The notes: generated by a model not told the origin, from the letters alone. DNA of 64,000 nucleotides from JACCXG01 sp963834305 (GCA_963834305.1 CAWIAX010000002.1:1364001-1428000), one strand, 5' to 3'; shown: positions 9,897 to 21,666, numbered from the stretch's first letter. Program-made: numbers and translations.

Positions 9897-10387
9897 AGAC
9901 TGCCGCCGTCGCGCGAGCCGCACTGCGCCGGCAGGCCGACATGGCTCGTCCGCCGCGCGCCGCCGGTGCTCTCGTCCACGCCCTCCCGGTGCACCCCCTC
10001 GTCGCGCCGGTGCCGTTGGAGGTTGGGCGTTGGTGGTTGGGCGTTGAGGCGGGAGCAGCGCGCCACTACGTCGCCCAGGGGAGACGTGCCGGTGCTGACC
10101 GGCCGGCGGACCTTGGAGCGAGGCGACACCCCGCGTCGCCGAAACGCGGCCGGAGCGATTCCGCGCGGCGAGTCCGGTCCCTGTGATCCGCGCCGTTGGG
10201 ATCACACCGGCGCATCGGTGCGCTTGTCATCTGTCGCCCTGGCCATCCCTACTCGCCGCGGCGTCGAGCGCAGCGAGAGCCTGAGCGCAGGCCGCGTTCC
10301 CGCCTCGCGGAAGCGGGTCCCGGACCGGGCAGGGCCGGCACGGCTCCGTCGGGCGACCGGGGCATCGCGGCGACCGGGCACAGCGGC

Positions 10388-10450
10388 GACCGGGACGACC
10401 GAGATGACCGGAGCGACCGAGACGACCGAGACGACCGGGACGACCGGGGC
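10388..10450 (+). repeat. Nonamer tandem array, seven units of GACCGRGAY type
   Basis: Seven consecutive 9-base units beginning GACCG (GACCGGGAC, GACCGAGAT, GACCGGAGC, GACCGAGAC twice, GACCGGGAC, GACCGGGGC). Looser copies of GCGACCGGG lie upstream from about 10354. The unit length preserves reading frame, but no gene is recognised on either strand. Confidence 0.85.
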
Positions 10451-10491
10451 GACACGCGCCGTCTCGATCGGCCCACGCGCGCGCCGTGCAT

Positions 10492-10563
10492 GTTGGGTGT
10501 TGGGCGTTGGGCGTTGGGCGTTGCGTTGGGCCTTGGAATTTGGGCGTTGGGATTTGGGATTTG
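10492..10563 (+). repeat. G-rich heptamer array (TTGGGCG type), G-quadruplex motif
   Basis: GGG runs start at 10495, 10502, 10509 and 10516, an exact 7-base period with 4-base loops, which fits the canonical G-quadruplex pattern on the plus strand. Degenerate units (TTGGGCG, TTGGGAT) continue to 10563. Confidence 0.85.
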
Positions 10564-10576
10564 CCGCGCCAGACCC

Positions 10577-10657
10577 GCCCTTTGCCCTTCGCCCTTCGCC
10601 CTTCGCCCTTCGCCCTTTGCCCTTCGCCCTTTGCCCTTCACCCTCTGCCCTGCCCTT
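10577..10657 (+). repeat. C-rich heptamer array (GCCCTTY)n
   Basis: About eleven units of GCCCTTC or GCCCTTT in tandem, ending 5 bases from the glycosyltransferase stop codon at 10663. On the minus strand, which is the coding strand of that gene, it reads as repeated GAAGGGC just downstream of the stop. It has the same unit as the array at 5639-5680. Confidence 0.88.
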
Positions 10658-10662
10658 TTTGC

Positions 10663-12234
10663 TCAACGCTCCAGCCGCACCACCCGGATCGCCGGCCCGA
10701 GCCGGTCCGGCGCGGTTGGCACGTCGAGCACGCGGGCGCCGGCCTCGGCGTAGCCCCCGGTCCAGCCCACCCCGCTGCTGATTACCAGGTACTGGATGCG
10801 GCGCTCGGCATACCAGTCCAGCGGATGCTCGACCAGGAGCTCGACGTCGGTGACCTCGAACCCGGCGGCTCGCAGATAGGTCGGGCCGCTGTTCTCGACG
10901 GCGAGCCGGGTGCCGCGCGGCAGCGAGGCGCGGATCCAGTCGGCGGTCATCTGGCGCGTGTCGCGCCGGGCGAACTGGCGGTTCCAGCCGGCCGACGTGT
11001 TCACGAAGGGCACCAGCAACGCCAGCAGCATCACGAGCGTGATGATCGTGGGCAGGCTGCGGCGCCGCAGCGCGGGGACGGCGGGGGCGAGCCGCGCAAG
11101 ACCATCGATCCCGGCCGCGGCCAGCAGGCAGACGATCGGCGTCAGCGGCAGCGCGTAGCGCGCGAACACGAGCGGGTGGGTCGCCAGGATGTAGAAGTAG
11201 GCCGCGGCAAAGGCGAGCGCCGGCATCCAGCGTCCACGGCTGCTCCGCCGGAGCAGCACGGCGATCAGGCCGGCCGCGGCGAGCGGCAGCCAGAGGCGGC
11301 CCGAGAGCGCGAAGTGCTTGAGATAGATGATCCCGGCCGGTTCCGGCGTGCCGCGCGCCCGGGCCAGCCGCTCCATCTGCGCGGCGAAGCTGTTGAGGAA
11401 CGTCGGCAGGTCGAGGACGGCATACGGCGTGGCGAGCATGAACGCGGCGGCGGCAGCGCCAATGGCGAGCGCCAGCAGGCGCAGCCGGGTGGACAGCGGT
11501 TCGCGATGGCGCAGCACCCCGACGATCGCCGCCACCAGCACGATGCCGCCGTTGTACTTCGCCGCGGCCGCGAGGCCGGCCGTGGCCCCCGCGATCCAGG
11601 ATCGTCCGGCGCCCACGCGCGCCGCCAGGTAGACCGTCAGCGTGGTCAGCGCCGTCAGCGGCACGTCGGTGAGGATGAAGTGCGATTCGCGGACGTGCAT
11701 CGGCAGCACCGCGAGCTGCGCGGCGGCCACGAGCCCCAGGCGGTCGGACCCGGCCTCGCGTCCAATCCGGTAGGTCAGCCAGACGGTCGCGGTGCCCAGC
11801 ACCGCCGACACGACGCGGCCGGTGACGTACACGGCGGAGATGTCGAAATCCGCCAGCGTTCCCCACTCCCCGCGCGACGCGCCAGCCATGAAGCGCAGCA
11901 GGGCAACCGCCGTGTGCAGGTAGATGACGAGCGTCGGGTAATCGAAGATGTGGGGGTTCCAGTCGCCGGTCGTGAGGATCCGGAGCGCCCGGTCCACGAT
12001 GGCGGGCTCGTCGATCCCGACCGCGTGCGGCACGCCAGCGGTGACCGCCCACAGGCGGAAGCCCAGCGCGACCAGCAGCAGGGCCGCCAGCAGCACGCGG
12101 CGGCCTGAGACGTGAGGCGCCGCGGAACGGGCCCACCACTGCCGGAGCGGGCTGTCGGCGCGTGTGGCGGCAGTCAGTGGTCGAAGGAAGGCGCGAATCC
12201 TGAGATCATACCGCCCCGCCGTCCGTGCCACCAA
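10663..12234 (-). CDS. GT-C family (GT39-like) membrane glycosyltransferase
   Basis: Integral membrane protein of ~523 residues with about 10-11 hydrophobic segments. It resembles dolichyl-phosphate-mannose protein mannosyltransferase (GT39/PMT_2), which moves a sugar from a polyprenyl phosphate donor outside the membrane. The first loop after helix 1 has GIDEPAIVDRAL, matching the catalytic Asp-Glu of the family. The sequence YPTLVIYLHTAVALL and a globular C-terminal tail (DTRQMTADWIRASLP) also fit. No ATG lies before the first helix; TTG at 12234 or the following GTG is the likely start. It is divergent from the ATP-grasp gene across 48 bases. The acceptor is unknown. Confidence 0.8.
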   Translation of the reverse strand: MVARTAGRYDLRIRAFLRPLTAATRADSPLRQWWARSAAPHVSGRRVLLAALLLVALGFRLWAVTAGVPHAVGIDEPAIVDRALRILTTGDWNPHIFDYPTLVIYLHTAVALLRFMAGASRGEWGTLADFDISAVYVTGRVVSAVLGTATVWLTYRIGREAGSDRLGLVAAAQLAVLPMHVRESHFILTDVPLTALTTLTVYLAARVGAGRSWIAGATAGLAAAAKYNGGIVLVAAIVGVLRHREPLSTRLRLLALAIGAAAAAFMLATPYAVLDLPTFLNSFAAQMERLARARGTPEPAGIIYLKHFALSGRLWLPLAAAGLIAVLLRRSSRGRWMPALAFAAAYFYILATHPLVFARYALPLTPIVCLLAAAGIDGLARLAPAVPALRRRSLPTIITLVMLLALLVPFVNTSAGWNRQFARRDTRQMTADWIRASLPRGTRLAVENSGPTYLRAAGFEVTDVELLVEHPLDWYAERRIQYLVISSGVGWTGGYAEAGARVLDVPTAPDRLGPAIRVVRLER

Positions 12235-12245
12235 CTGTCACGTCC

Positions 12246-12274
12246 TTGAACGGGGCCTCCCCTTCGGGTCTAAT
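12246..12274 (+). promoter_or_regulatory. Candidate sigma-70-type promoter of the ATP-grasp gene
   Basis: TTGAAC, a 17-base spacer, then TCTAAT at 12269-12274. The -10 box ends 8 bases before the GTG start at 12283, so the transcript would be leaderless or nearly so. No ribosome site precedes the GTG. Confidence 0.45.
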
Positions 12275-12282
12275 CACGGTCT

Positions 12283-13471
12283 GTGCCGCTCACCATCTTC
12301 TGCATCGCGACCTATCGCAAGGGGGACGAGTTCCTGGCGCGAGTGCCGCCGTCACGGCTGCCGCGTCCTGCTGCTGACCGACGAGACGCTGCGCGACGCC
12401 GACTGGCCGCGCGACGCGGTGGACGAGTTCTACTACGTGCGCCGCGACATGCCCGAGGCGGACATCCGCAAGGGTATCGCCCACGTGGCGCGGACGGAGC
12501 AGCTCGACCGGATCGTGGCGCTGGACGACTTCGACGTCGAGCTCGGCGCGATGCTGCGGGAGTATCTCAGGGTCCCGGGGCTCGACACCACGACCGCCCG
12601 CGCCTTCCGCGACAAGCTCACCATGCGCACCCGGGCGCGCGAGGCCGGCATCCCCTGCCCCGCCTTCGTTCACGTCCTGAACCACCAGGCGATCGGCGAG
12701 TGGATCGGCCGGGTCCCGCCGCCATGGGTCCTGAAGCCGCGGGCGCAGGCGGCTGCCATCGGCATCCGCATGGTGGCCGGCGCGGACGAGCTGTGGCGCA
12801 CCATCAACGCCCTCGGCGACGCGCAGGCCGATTACCTGCTCGAACAGTTCGTGGCCGGCGACGTCTACCACGTGGACTCGATCGTCTACGGCGGCGAGCC
12901 GCGCTTCGCGATCGTCAGCCGCTACGCGACGCCGCCGATGGCCGTCGCGCACGAGGGCGGCATCTTCGTGACCCGCACGCTCCCGGAAGGGGACCCGGCG
13001 GTCGCGCCGCTGCGGGAACGCTCCGCGCGCGTGCTCTCGTCTTTCGGGATGCGGCAGGGGGTTTCTCACACCGAGTTCATCCGCGGCAGCGACGGCGAGT
13101 GGTATTTCCTCGAGACCTCGGCGCGCGTCGGCGGCGCCTACATCGTTGACGTGATCGAGGCGGCCACCGGCGTCAACATGTGGCGCGAGTGGGCCCGAAT
13201 GGAGATCGCCGGCGACCGCGGCTACGAACTGGCCCCTCCCCGGCAGGACCACGCGGGCATCGTGCTCTCGCTCGCCCGTCAGGAAGAGCCGGACACCAGC
13301 GCCTACACCGCGCCCGAGATCGTCCAGCGCATCCGCAAGCGGCACCACGCCGGGCTCATCGTGCGCTCCCCCCGCCCCGAGCGCGTCGCCGAACTGCTCG
13401 ACGAACACGTCACCCGCTTCTACGCCGACTTCCATGCCTCGGCGCCGGCCCCGGAGAAAGCGACGGAATAG
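12283..13471 (+). CDS. ATP-grasp domain protein (one frameshift)
   Basis: Probable ATP-dependent carboxylate-amine or carboxylate-thiol ligase, ~396 residues. The N-terminus MPLTIFCIATYRKGDEFL starts at the GTG and slips near 12338 into ECRRHGCRVLLLTDE. The ATP-grasp core shows the nucleotide-binding lysine region WVLKPRAQAAAIGIR, the acidic patch LLEQFVAGDVYHVD, and the metal-binding stretch WYFLETSARVGGAYI with its Glu. The N-terminal lobe looks like a pre-ATP-grasp fold. The substrate cannot be assigned: no peptide or lipid biosynthesis genes lie alongside. The next gene begins about 50 bases downstream on the same strand. Confidence 0.8.
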
Positions 13472-13522
13472 GCCACAAGGGTAAGATTGACGTGATCCCG
13501 TGGCCGTGATGGAGACTGCCTC

Positions 13523-14870
<1,348 letters not shown>

Positions 14871-14874
<4 letters not shown>

Positions 14875-17557
14875 CGACACGCTCGACGCCCCGCGCCGCC
14901 GCCCTTCTGCTCGCCGCAACGGTCGTGACCGGGTACGGGTTTCAAACCGGGCGCCCCTGGCCGCCGGGGCTCCAGAAGGTTTCCGACAGCTCTCCGGTGC
15001 TGTCGCCGGCAGAGTCGATGAAGACGATCTTCACTCCCGCCCGGCTACCGGCTCGAGCTGGTCGCCAGCGAGCCCATGATCGAGGAGCCGGTGGCCATCG
15101 ACTGGGACCTCGAGGGCCGGCTCTGGGTGGTCGAGATGCCCGGATACATGGAAGACATGCCGGCGACGACCGAAAACGAGCCGACCGGCCGGGTCAGCGT
15201 GCTCGAGGACACCGACGGCGACGGCCGGATGGACAAGAAGACGGTCTTCCTCGACAAGCTCGTGCTGCCGCGCAGCCTCAAGGTCCTCGAACGCGGCGTC
15301 CTGGTGGCGGAGCCGCCGAACCTCTGGTTCGCGCGCGATACCAACGGCGATCTCAAGTCCGACACCAAGGAGCTCGTCCACGACTCGTACGGCGAGGCCA
15401 TGGGCAACGTCGAGCACAACGAGAACTCCCTGCTCTGGGCGATGGACAACTGGATGCACACCGCCGAGGGGGACACCATCCTGCGCCTGAAGAACGGCAA
15501 GTTCGAGGTCCGCAAGACACTTTCCCGCGGCCAGTGGGGCGCGACGCAGGACGATGCGGGCCGCATCTACCGGAACACGAACCAGTCGGCGCTGTTCGTC
15601 GATATCGTGCCGACGCCGTATTACGCGCGGAACCCCAGCCTGATCCGCACGCGCGGCAGCTACGAGACGCTCGGGGGGGAGGCGCTGAACACGACGTGGC
15701 CGGTGCGGCCGACGCCAGGCGTGAATCGCGGCTACCAGGACGGAGTGCTGCGCCCGGACGGCACGCTCGCCTCCTTCACCTCGGTCAGCGCGCCCACGGT
15801 GTACCGCGGCGACCGGCTGCCCGGCGGAGCTCTACGGCAACGTCTTCGTCGTCGAGCCGGCCGGCAACCTGGTGAGCCGCATCATCGTGAGCGACGATGG
15901 CAGCATGCTGAAGGGGCGGAAGGCGTACGACAATGCGGAGTTCCTCGCCTCGACCGACGAACGGTTCCGGCCGGTGAACCTGTCGTCCGCGCCCGACGGC
16001 ACGCTCTACGTCGTGGACATGTATCACGGCATCATCCAGCACAAGGGATACATCACGGAGTACCTGCGCGACCAGATCCTGTCGCGCAAGCTGGAACGGC
16101 CGCAGGGCCACGGCCGCATCTACCGGGTCGTCCACGAGACGACGAAGCGGGACGGGGCGCCGCGCCTCTCGAAGGCAACGGCGTCAGAACTGGTCGCGCA
16201 CCTGGCGCACCCCAATGGGTGGTGGCGCGACACCGCCCAGCGCCTGCTCGTCGAGCGTGGCGAGCGCGCGGCGGTGCCCGAGCTCACGCGGCTGGCGGCC
16301 GGCGCTCCGGACTGGCGGACGCGGCTGCACGCGCTGTGGACGCTCGACGGGCTCGACAGCATCGAGCCGGCGACGGTGACCCGAGCCCTGCAGGACGAGT
16401 CCCGCGACGTGCGGGTCTCGGCCGTGCGCCTGACCGAGCGATGGCTCGCCGAACCGGGTCATCCGGTCCACGCGGCGCTGCGCGGCTGCCTGGATGACAG
16501 CGACTGGGCGGTGCGCCGCCAGCTCACGGCCACGCTCGGCGTGCTGCCCGCAGGGTCGGACGCCAAGCTGACGGCGCTGGCCACCCTGCTCGAGCGCCAC
16601 GGCGACGATCCGATCGTGGTGGACGCCGCGATCAGCGGCTTGATCGGCGATGAGCCGGCCATGCTCCAGCGCATGCTCCAGGGCCCCGCCGCCTCGCCGC
16701 AGCGTGCGGCAGCGACCGCGGCGCTGGCGGCCACGATCGTCCGCGGCGGCAAGGATGAGGGAGCGGAGAAAGTCCTCGAATGGGCCGCCGACGCGGCGCG
16801 GCCGGAGTGGCAGCGGAACGCGATTCTCGAGGGCGCGGAGGCGGCGCTGTTGGGCGTCCCGCTGTCCGGCGGCGGCCGGCGTGGCGCGCCCGGGCGGGGC
16901 AGCGCGGCAGCCGCGGCCGGAGGCCCAGGCTCGCGCGGGGGCCCTGGGGGGTCGCCGGCGTTTCCGAGGGCCGGGCAAGGCGGGGCGGCGGCGCAGGCAG
17001 CGGGCCGCGGCCGCGGGGCAACCGCACAGGTCCCGCTCAAGCGGGAACCCACCGCGTTGCTCGCGCTGGCCTCGTCAGGCGGCCAGACCGGTGAGCGGGC
17101 CGAAGGGCTGCTGGCGCGGGTCACCTGGCCGGGCAGGGCGGCGCAGGCAGGTCAGGCGCCGGCGGCCGCGCCGCTCACCGCGGAACAGCAGAAGCAGTTC
17201 AGCGCGGGCGAGGGCGTCTACAACAGCCTGTGCGTGGCGTGCCATCAGGCCGACGGCCGCGGGATGGAGAACATGGCGCCCGGTCTGGTGGGATCTCCGT
17301 TCGTGGTCGGCAATCCGGAGATCGCGGCCAGGATCCTGCTGCACGGCAAGGAAGGGAAGGTTGGGCTGATGCCGCCGCTGGGCTCGACGCTGAGCGATGA
17401 GCAGGTGGCGGCGGTACTGACCTACACGAGGCGCTCGTGGGGCCACGGCGCGGCGCCGGTCGATGCGGCGTCGGTGGCCGCCACGCGCAAGGCGACCGCG
17501 GACCGCACCCGTCCATGGACGGAGGCCGAGCTCACGCAGCTGGCCGCCGGCAAGTAG
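14871..17557 (+). CDS. PVC-type heme-binding dehydrogenase with HEAT-like region and C-terminal cytochrome c (two frameshifts)
   Basis: Exported protein of ~895 residues. The N-terminal part is a beta-propeller dehydrogenase region of the membrane-bound dehydrogenase type (RLELVASEPMIEEPVAIDWD, then LWVVEMPGY and VSVLEDTDGDGRMD). A HEAT-like alpha-solenoid region follows (WTLDGLDSIEPATVTRALQD). Next comes a Gly/Ala/Arg-rich linker of ~60 residues. The protein ends in a c-type cytochrome domain with CVACH as heme attachment site and LMPPLGSTLSDEQ carrying a candidate Met ligand. Frames slip near 15045 and 15825. The start overlaps the upstream stop as ATGA. It probably oxidises a sugar-like substrate and passes electrons to its own heme. 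Confidence 0.85.
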
Positions 17558-17581
17558 CGCATCCGGCAGCGCGCCGGCCGA

Positions 17582-18986
17582 TCAGAGAGCCAGCTTCAGG
17601 TAGCGCGCCGCGTTGCCGAAGCAGATGTCCGCCACCATCCCGCCGACGAGCTGTTCGTCCGCCGGCAGCTCGCCCAGATCCATCTCGCGGCCCAGCAGGT
17701 TGCAGAGGATGCGGCGGAAATATTCGTGGCGCGGGTAGGACATGAAGGAGCGCGAGTCGGTGAGCATGCCGACGAAATGCGCGAGCAGCCCGGTGTTCGA
17801 CAGCGCGTCGAGCTGCGCCTCGATGCCGTCCTTCTGGTCGAGGAACCACCAGCCGCTGCCGAACTGCATCCGGCCGGCCACCGAGCCATCCTGGAAGTTC
17901 CCGATCATCGTGGCCATCGTGTAGTTGTCGACCGGGTTGTTGTTGTAGAGGATCGTCCGCGGCAGGGCGCCGTCCTGCTCGAGGCGATCCAGGTAGGCCG
18001 CCAGCGCTGCGACCTGCGGATAGTCGCCGATCGAGTCGTAGCCGGTGTCGCGGCCGAGCGCTTCCATCATGCGGGTGTTGACGTTGCGGCGCGCGCCGAG
18101 GTGCAGCTGCTTGGTCCAGCCCTTGTCCGCGTCGAGGCGGCCGAACAGGAGCATCAGGTACGACGCGAAGCCGTGGTGCTCCTCCGGGCTGGCGGCATGC
18201 CCGGAGCGGGCGCGTCGAAGATGCGGGCGGCTTCACGCTCGGTGCAGGGTGTCCCGTAGCAGTGCGGCAGGCCGTGATCGGACAGCCGGCCGCCGATGTC
18301 GTGGAAATCCTGGTGCCGCCTGGCGAGCGCGTCGGTGAAGTGGGCGAACGGTCGTGATGTGGATGTTGGCCGCGGCGGCGAGGCGCTCGACCCAGGGATT
18401 GAACACCGCGGGTTCGTCCACCTGGAGCGCCCGGTCGGGGCGGAACGTCGGATAGACCTTCGTCGGCAGCTGCCGGGCGCGGATGGCCGCGTGATGGTCC
18501 AGCGGATCCGCCGGGTCGTCGGTCGTGCACAGGGCGCGGACCTCGAACCGGCGCAGGATCCCCTGCGCGGAGAAATCGGCATCCTGCAGCCGCTCGTTGG
18601 CGCGGTTCCAGATCGACTCGGCGGTCTGCTCGTCGAGCAGCTCGTCGATGCCGAAGTAGCGCTGCAGCTCGAGATGCGTCCAGTGATAGAGCGGGTTGCG
18701 CAGGCAGCGCGGCACCGTCGCGGCCCAGGCCTGGAACTTCTCGTACGGCGCCGCGTCGCCGGTGCAGAACCGTTCAGCGACGCCGTTCGCGCGCATCGCG
18801 CGCCACTTGTAGTGGTCCCCTTCCAGCCAGATCTCGAAGAGGTTCGCGAAGCGGCGGTCCTCGGCGATATCCTTCGGCGGAGAGGTGGCAGTGGTAGTCG
18901 AGGATGGGCTGCGGCGCCGCGAACTTCTGGTACAGCTGGCGCGCCGTGGTGCCGTGCAGCAGGAAATCGTCGGTGATGAAAGGCAT
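17582..18986 (-). CDS. uxaC: Glucuronate isomerase (three frameshifts)
   Basis: Converts D-glucuronate to D-fructuronate, and galacturonate to tagaturonate, at the entry of hexuronate catabolism. Apparent length ~468 residues, as is usual for UxaC. N-terminus MPFITDDFLLHGTTARQLY; the metal-binding DYHCHLS follows. Family blocks include NPLYHWTHLELQRYFGID, YNNNPVDNYTMATMIGNF and GWWFLDQKDGIEAQL. The frame slips near 18880, 18350 and 18195, but every conserved block is present in order, so the gene is probably intact in the organism. No other hexuronate pathway gene is seen in the window. Confidence 0.88.
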
Positions 18987-19040
18987 ACGTCGGCGATAGT
19001 TTACCGTTGCGGCGACAGCGCCGCGAGAGGACTTCATCTG

Positions 19041-20035
19041 ATGACTCACATTCCGCTCCGGCGCCTGGGCCGCAACGGACCCGCGGTTTCCGCGCTCGGG
19101 CTCGGCTGCATGGGCATGTCGGACTTCTACGGGCCGGCCGACGACGAGCAGTCGATTGCAACGGTGCACCGGGCCCTCGACCTCGGCATCAATTTCCTGG
19201 ACACGGCGGACATCTACGGGCCGTTCACCAACGAGCGGCTCGTCGGGCGGGCGGTGCAGGACCGGCGCGACGCGGTCGTCATCGCCACCAAGTTCGGGAA
19301 CGTCCGCACCGCGGACGGCCGATCGCTCGGCATCAACGGCCGGCCGGAATACGTGCGCCAGGCATGCGAGGCGTCGCTGCAGCGCCTCGGCGTGGACACC
19401 ATCGACGTCTACTACCAGCACCGCGTCGACCCGGAAACGCCGATCGAAGAAACCGTCGGCGCGATGGCCGACCTGGTCGTGCAGGGGAAGGTCCGCTACC
19501 TGGGCCTGTCGGAAGCCGCGCCCCGACACCGTCCGGCGCGCGCACATGGTGCATCCGATCAGCGCGCTGCAGACCGAATATTCGCTGTGGAGCCGCGAGC
19601 CGGAGGGGGCGCTGCTCGATACGTGCCGCGAGCTCGGCATTGCCTTCGTGGCCTACAGCCCGCTCGGGCGGGGCTTCCTGACCGGGCGGTTCCGCACGCC
19701 GGACGACCTGGCGCCCGACGACTGGCGGCGGAGCAATCCCGCGCTTCCAGGGCGGCAACTTCCAGCGCAATCTCGACCTCGCGGCGCAGGTGCAGGCGAT
19801 CGGCCGCGGCGAAAGGGCTGCACGCCCGCTCAGCTGGCGCTCGCCTGGCTGCTGTCGCGCGGCGAGGACGTGATTCCCATCCCGGGCTCGACGCGCGCGG
19901 AGCGGGTCGAGGAGAACCTCGGCGCCCTCGACGTCACGCTGACCGACGAGGAGATCCACACCCTCGAGCGCCATCGCGCCCGCCGTGGCCGGCGATCGCT
20001 ACGCCGAGGGCGGGATGCGGGCGGTGAATCGATAG
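19041..20035 (+). CDS. Aldo/keto reductase (four frameshifts)
   Basis: NADPH-dependent reductase of the AKR superfamily, ~331 residues, cytoplasmic. The catalytic tetrad is visible: Asp in FLDTADIYG, Tyr in the same motif, Lys in IATKFGNVR and His in YYQHRVDPETP. The cofactor-site signature VIPIPGSTRAERVEENL is near the C-terminus. Slips occur near 19522, 19742, 19812 and 19972. The protein closes with DRYAEGGMRAVNR and TAG at 20033-20035, whose G is the first base of the next GTG start. The substrate may be any of many aldehydes or ketones. Confidence 0.83.
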
Positions 20036-21037
20036 TGCCGGTGCCGCTTTCCGTCCTCGACCTCGTCCCGATCGGATCGGGCACGACCGCGGCGCGCGCG
20101 ATTCGGGAGTCGGTCGAACTGGCGCAGATCGCCGAGCGGCTCGGCTACGTGCGCTACTGGTTCGCCGAGCACCACGGCATGCCCGGGATTGCGAGCTCGG
20201 CGCCGGAAATCCTGATCGAGCACATCGCCTCGGCCACCGCGACCATCCGGGTGGGCTCGGGCGGCATCATGCTGCCCAACCACGCGCCGCTCCGGATCGC
20301 CGAGACGTTCCATACGCTGGAGACGATCCATCCCGGACGCATCGACCTCGGGCTGGGGCGGGCACCCGGCACCGATCCCGTCACCTCGCGCGCCATGCGG
20401 CCGTTCGACGCCGAGCAGTTTCCCGAGCAGGTGCAGCGAGCTCATCGGGTTGTCGGCCGGCACGCTTCCGGCCGATCATCCGTTCCGGACCGTCACGGTG
20501 GTCCCCTCGGGCGTGTCCCTGCCGCCGATCTGGATCCTCGGATCGAGCGGCGCCGGCGCGCGATTCGCCGGATCGCTCGGGCTCGGCTACGCGTTCGCAC
20601 GGCATTTCAGCCCGTCGCCCCCCGAGCCCGCAATCCGGGCGTACCTGCGAGGGCTTCCGCCCGTCCGCGGCCTTCCCCGCGCCGCACGTCGTCCTCGGCG
20701 TCTCGGTGATCTGCGCCGAGCGCGACGAGGAGGCCGAAGCAGCTCGCCGTCCAGCCTGGACCTGCTCTGGGTGCGATACCAGCGCGGGGAGTTCCGCACG
20801 CTGCCGAGCCCGGCCGAGGCGGCCGCCCATCCCTGGACGCCGATGGAGCGCGGCGTCGCCCAGGCCGGACGCTCACGCCACTTCGTCGGCCGTCCGGAAC
20901 GGGTGGCCGGTCAGATCCGCGAAATCGCCGCGGCCACCGGCGCCACCGAGATCATGGTGACGTCGATGATCCACGATCCCGCCGCGCGGCGGCGCTCCTA
21001 CGAGCTGGTTGCCGCGGCGTTCAATCCGGCTGGCTGA
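20035..21037 (+). CDS. LLM class flavin-dependent oxidoreductase (luciferase-like; about three frameshifts)
   Basis: FMN-dependent monooxygenase of the bacterial luciferase-like family, ~334 residues. The GTG start overlaps the TAG of the aldo/keto reductase by one base. Motifs: RYWFAEHHGMPGIASSAPE, then VGSGGIMLPNHAPLRIAE, GRIDLGLGRAPG, and WILGSSGAGARFAGSLGLG. Slips near 20437, 20660 and 20745 divide it into pieces that together cover the whole family length, ending IHDPAARRRSYELVA. Coupling to the aldo/keto reductase suggests joint processing of a small carbonyl compound; the substrate is not known. Confidence 0.82.
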
Positions 21038-21045
21038 ACGCGCAG

Positions 21046-21556
21046 CTAGCCGAAGTTCTTGTCGTCGGCCGAGGGACCGTAGAGCGCCGGCACCTTCGCA
21101 CCCAGCAGCCGCAGGTACACGGTCATCTGGCCGCGATGGTGCGCCCAGTGGTTGAGGGCGTCCTGGATCATCTCGTGGCGCGGCGCCTCGGCCACGACCT
21201 GCCCGCGAGCCTTGAGCTGCCAGGTCGTGTGCAGATGGTCGTCCGTGGTGCCGCCGAGCGCCGCGCGGGCGTCCGCGGCGGCCTCGTCCAGCGCCTGGAG
21301 CAGCGCGCGCGCTCGTTTCTTTCCGCTCCTTCGTGAACGACGACCCGTCCGCCGGCGCGATGTCGAGGTCCGGGGTCGTGATCATCATCGCCAGCCACGC
21401 CGGCATCGTCGCCACGAGGTCGGCCAGGTAGCCGAAGGTCATCGACTTCTCGTGCGGCCTCCAGTCGTAGTGGCCCTCCGGCACCTGTTCAAGCGCCCGC
21501 CGGGAACGGGGCACTTCCCGTTCGAGTTCGGCCAGCAGGAATTCGGTCAGTGTCAT
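21046..21556 (-). CDS. DinB family protein (one frameshift)
   Basis: Small four-helix-bundle protein of ~170 residues in the DinB/YfiT-like family, putative metal-dependent enzymes related to thiol transferases. N-terminus MTLTEFLLAELEREVPRSRR; the region HYDWRPHEKSMTFGYLADLV contains the first metal-ligand histidines. The frame slips near 21318. The continuing frame has DALNHWAHHRGQMTVYLRLL, the family's characteristic HxxxH helix, and ends SADDKNFG at 21046. It is convergent with the luciferase-like gene (8 bases apart) and divergent from the flavoprotein gene. Confidence 0.85.
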
Positions 21557-21666
21557 CGCGTCTCCTTCTCCACATCACCGTTCGCACCGCTTCGGAGGCC
21601 TGAGCGCCACGCACCAGCGCGGCGCCAGTACCGTAGTAGGATGGCCGGCATCACTCGAGAGAGCCC

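Larger units (their letters stand above)
9454..10662. other. Non-coding repeat-rich block
   Basis: About 1.2 kb between the start of the CehA-type hydrolase and the end of the glycosyltransferase. Open frames here have no recognisable protein character and are built from low-complexity peptides. It holds a 48-base direct repeat, a 12-base inverted repeat, a doubled 12-base G-rich unit (10021-10046), a nonamer array and two heptamer arrays, each listed separately. The hydrolase promoter must lie in its left end, but I see no clear consensus. Confidence 0.7.

Noticed and set aside
10388..10657. Nonamer and heptamer arrays as a CRISPR array
   Set aside because: Units of 7-9 bases without unique spacers, and no cas genes nearby.
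10486..12108. 540-codon plus-strand frame opposite the glycosyltransferase
   Set aside because: It begins in heptamer repeats and mirrors a clear membrane protein; the product has no recognisable fold.
12330..12345. Programmed ribosomal frameshifting at the ATP-grasp and other genes
   Set aside because: No slippery heptamer with a downstream pseudoknot was seen, and the same kind of slip affects many unrelated genes.
17558..17581. Terminator between the heme dehydrogenase and uxaC
   Set aside because: Only a 4-base CCGG/CCGG pairing is present, too weak to support.
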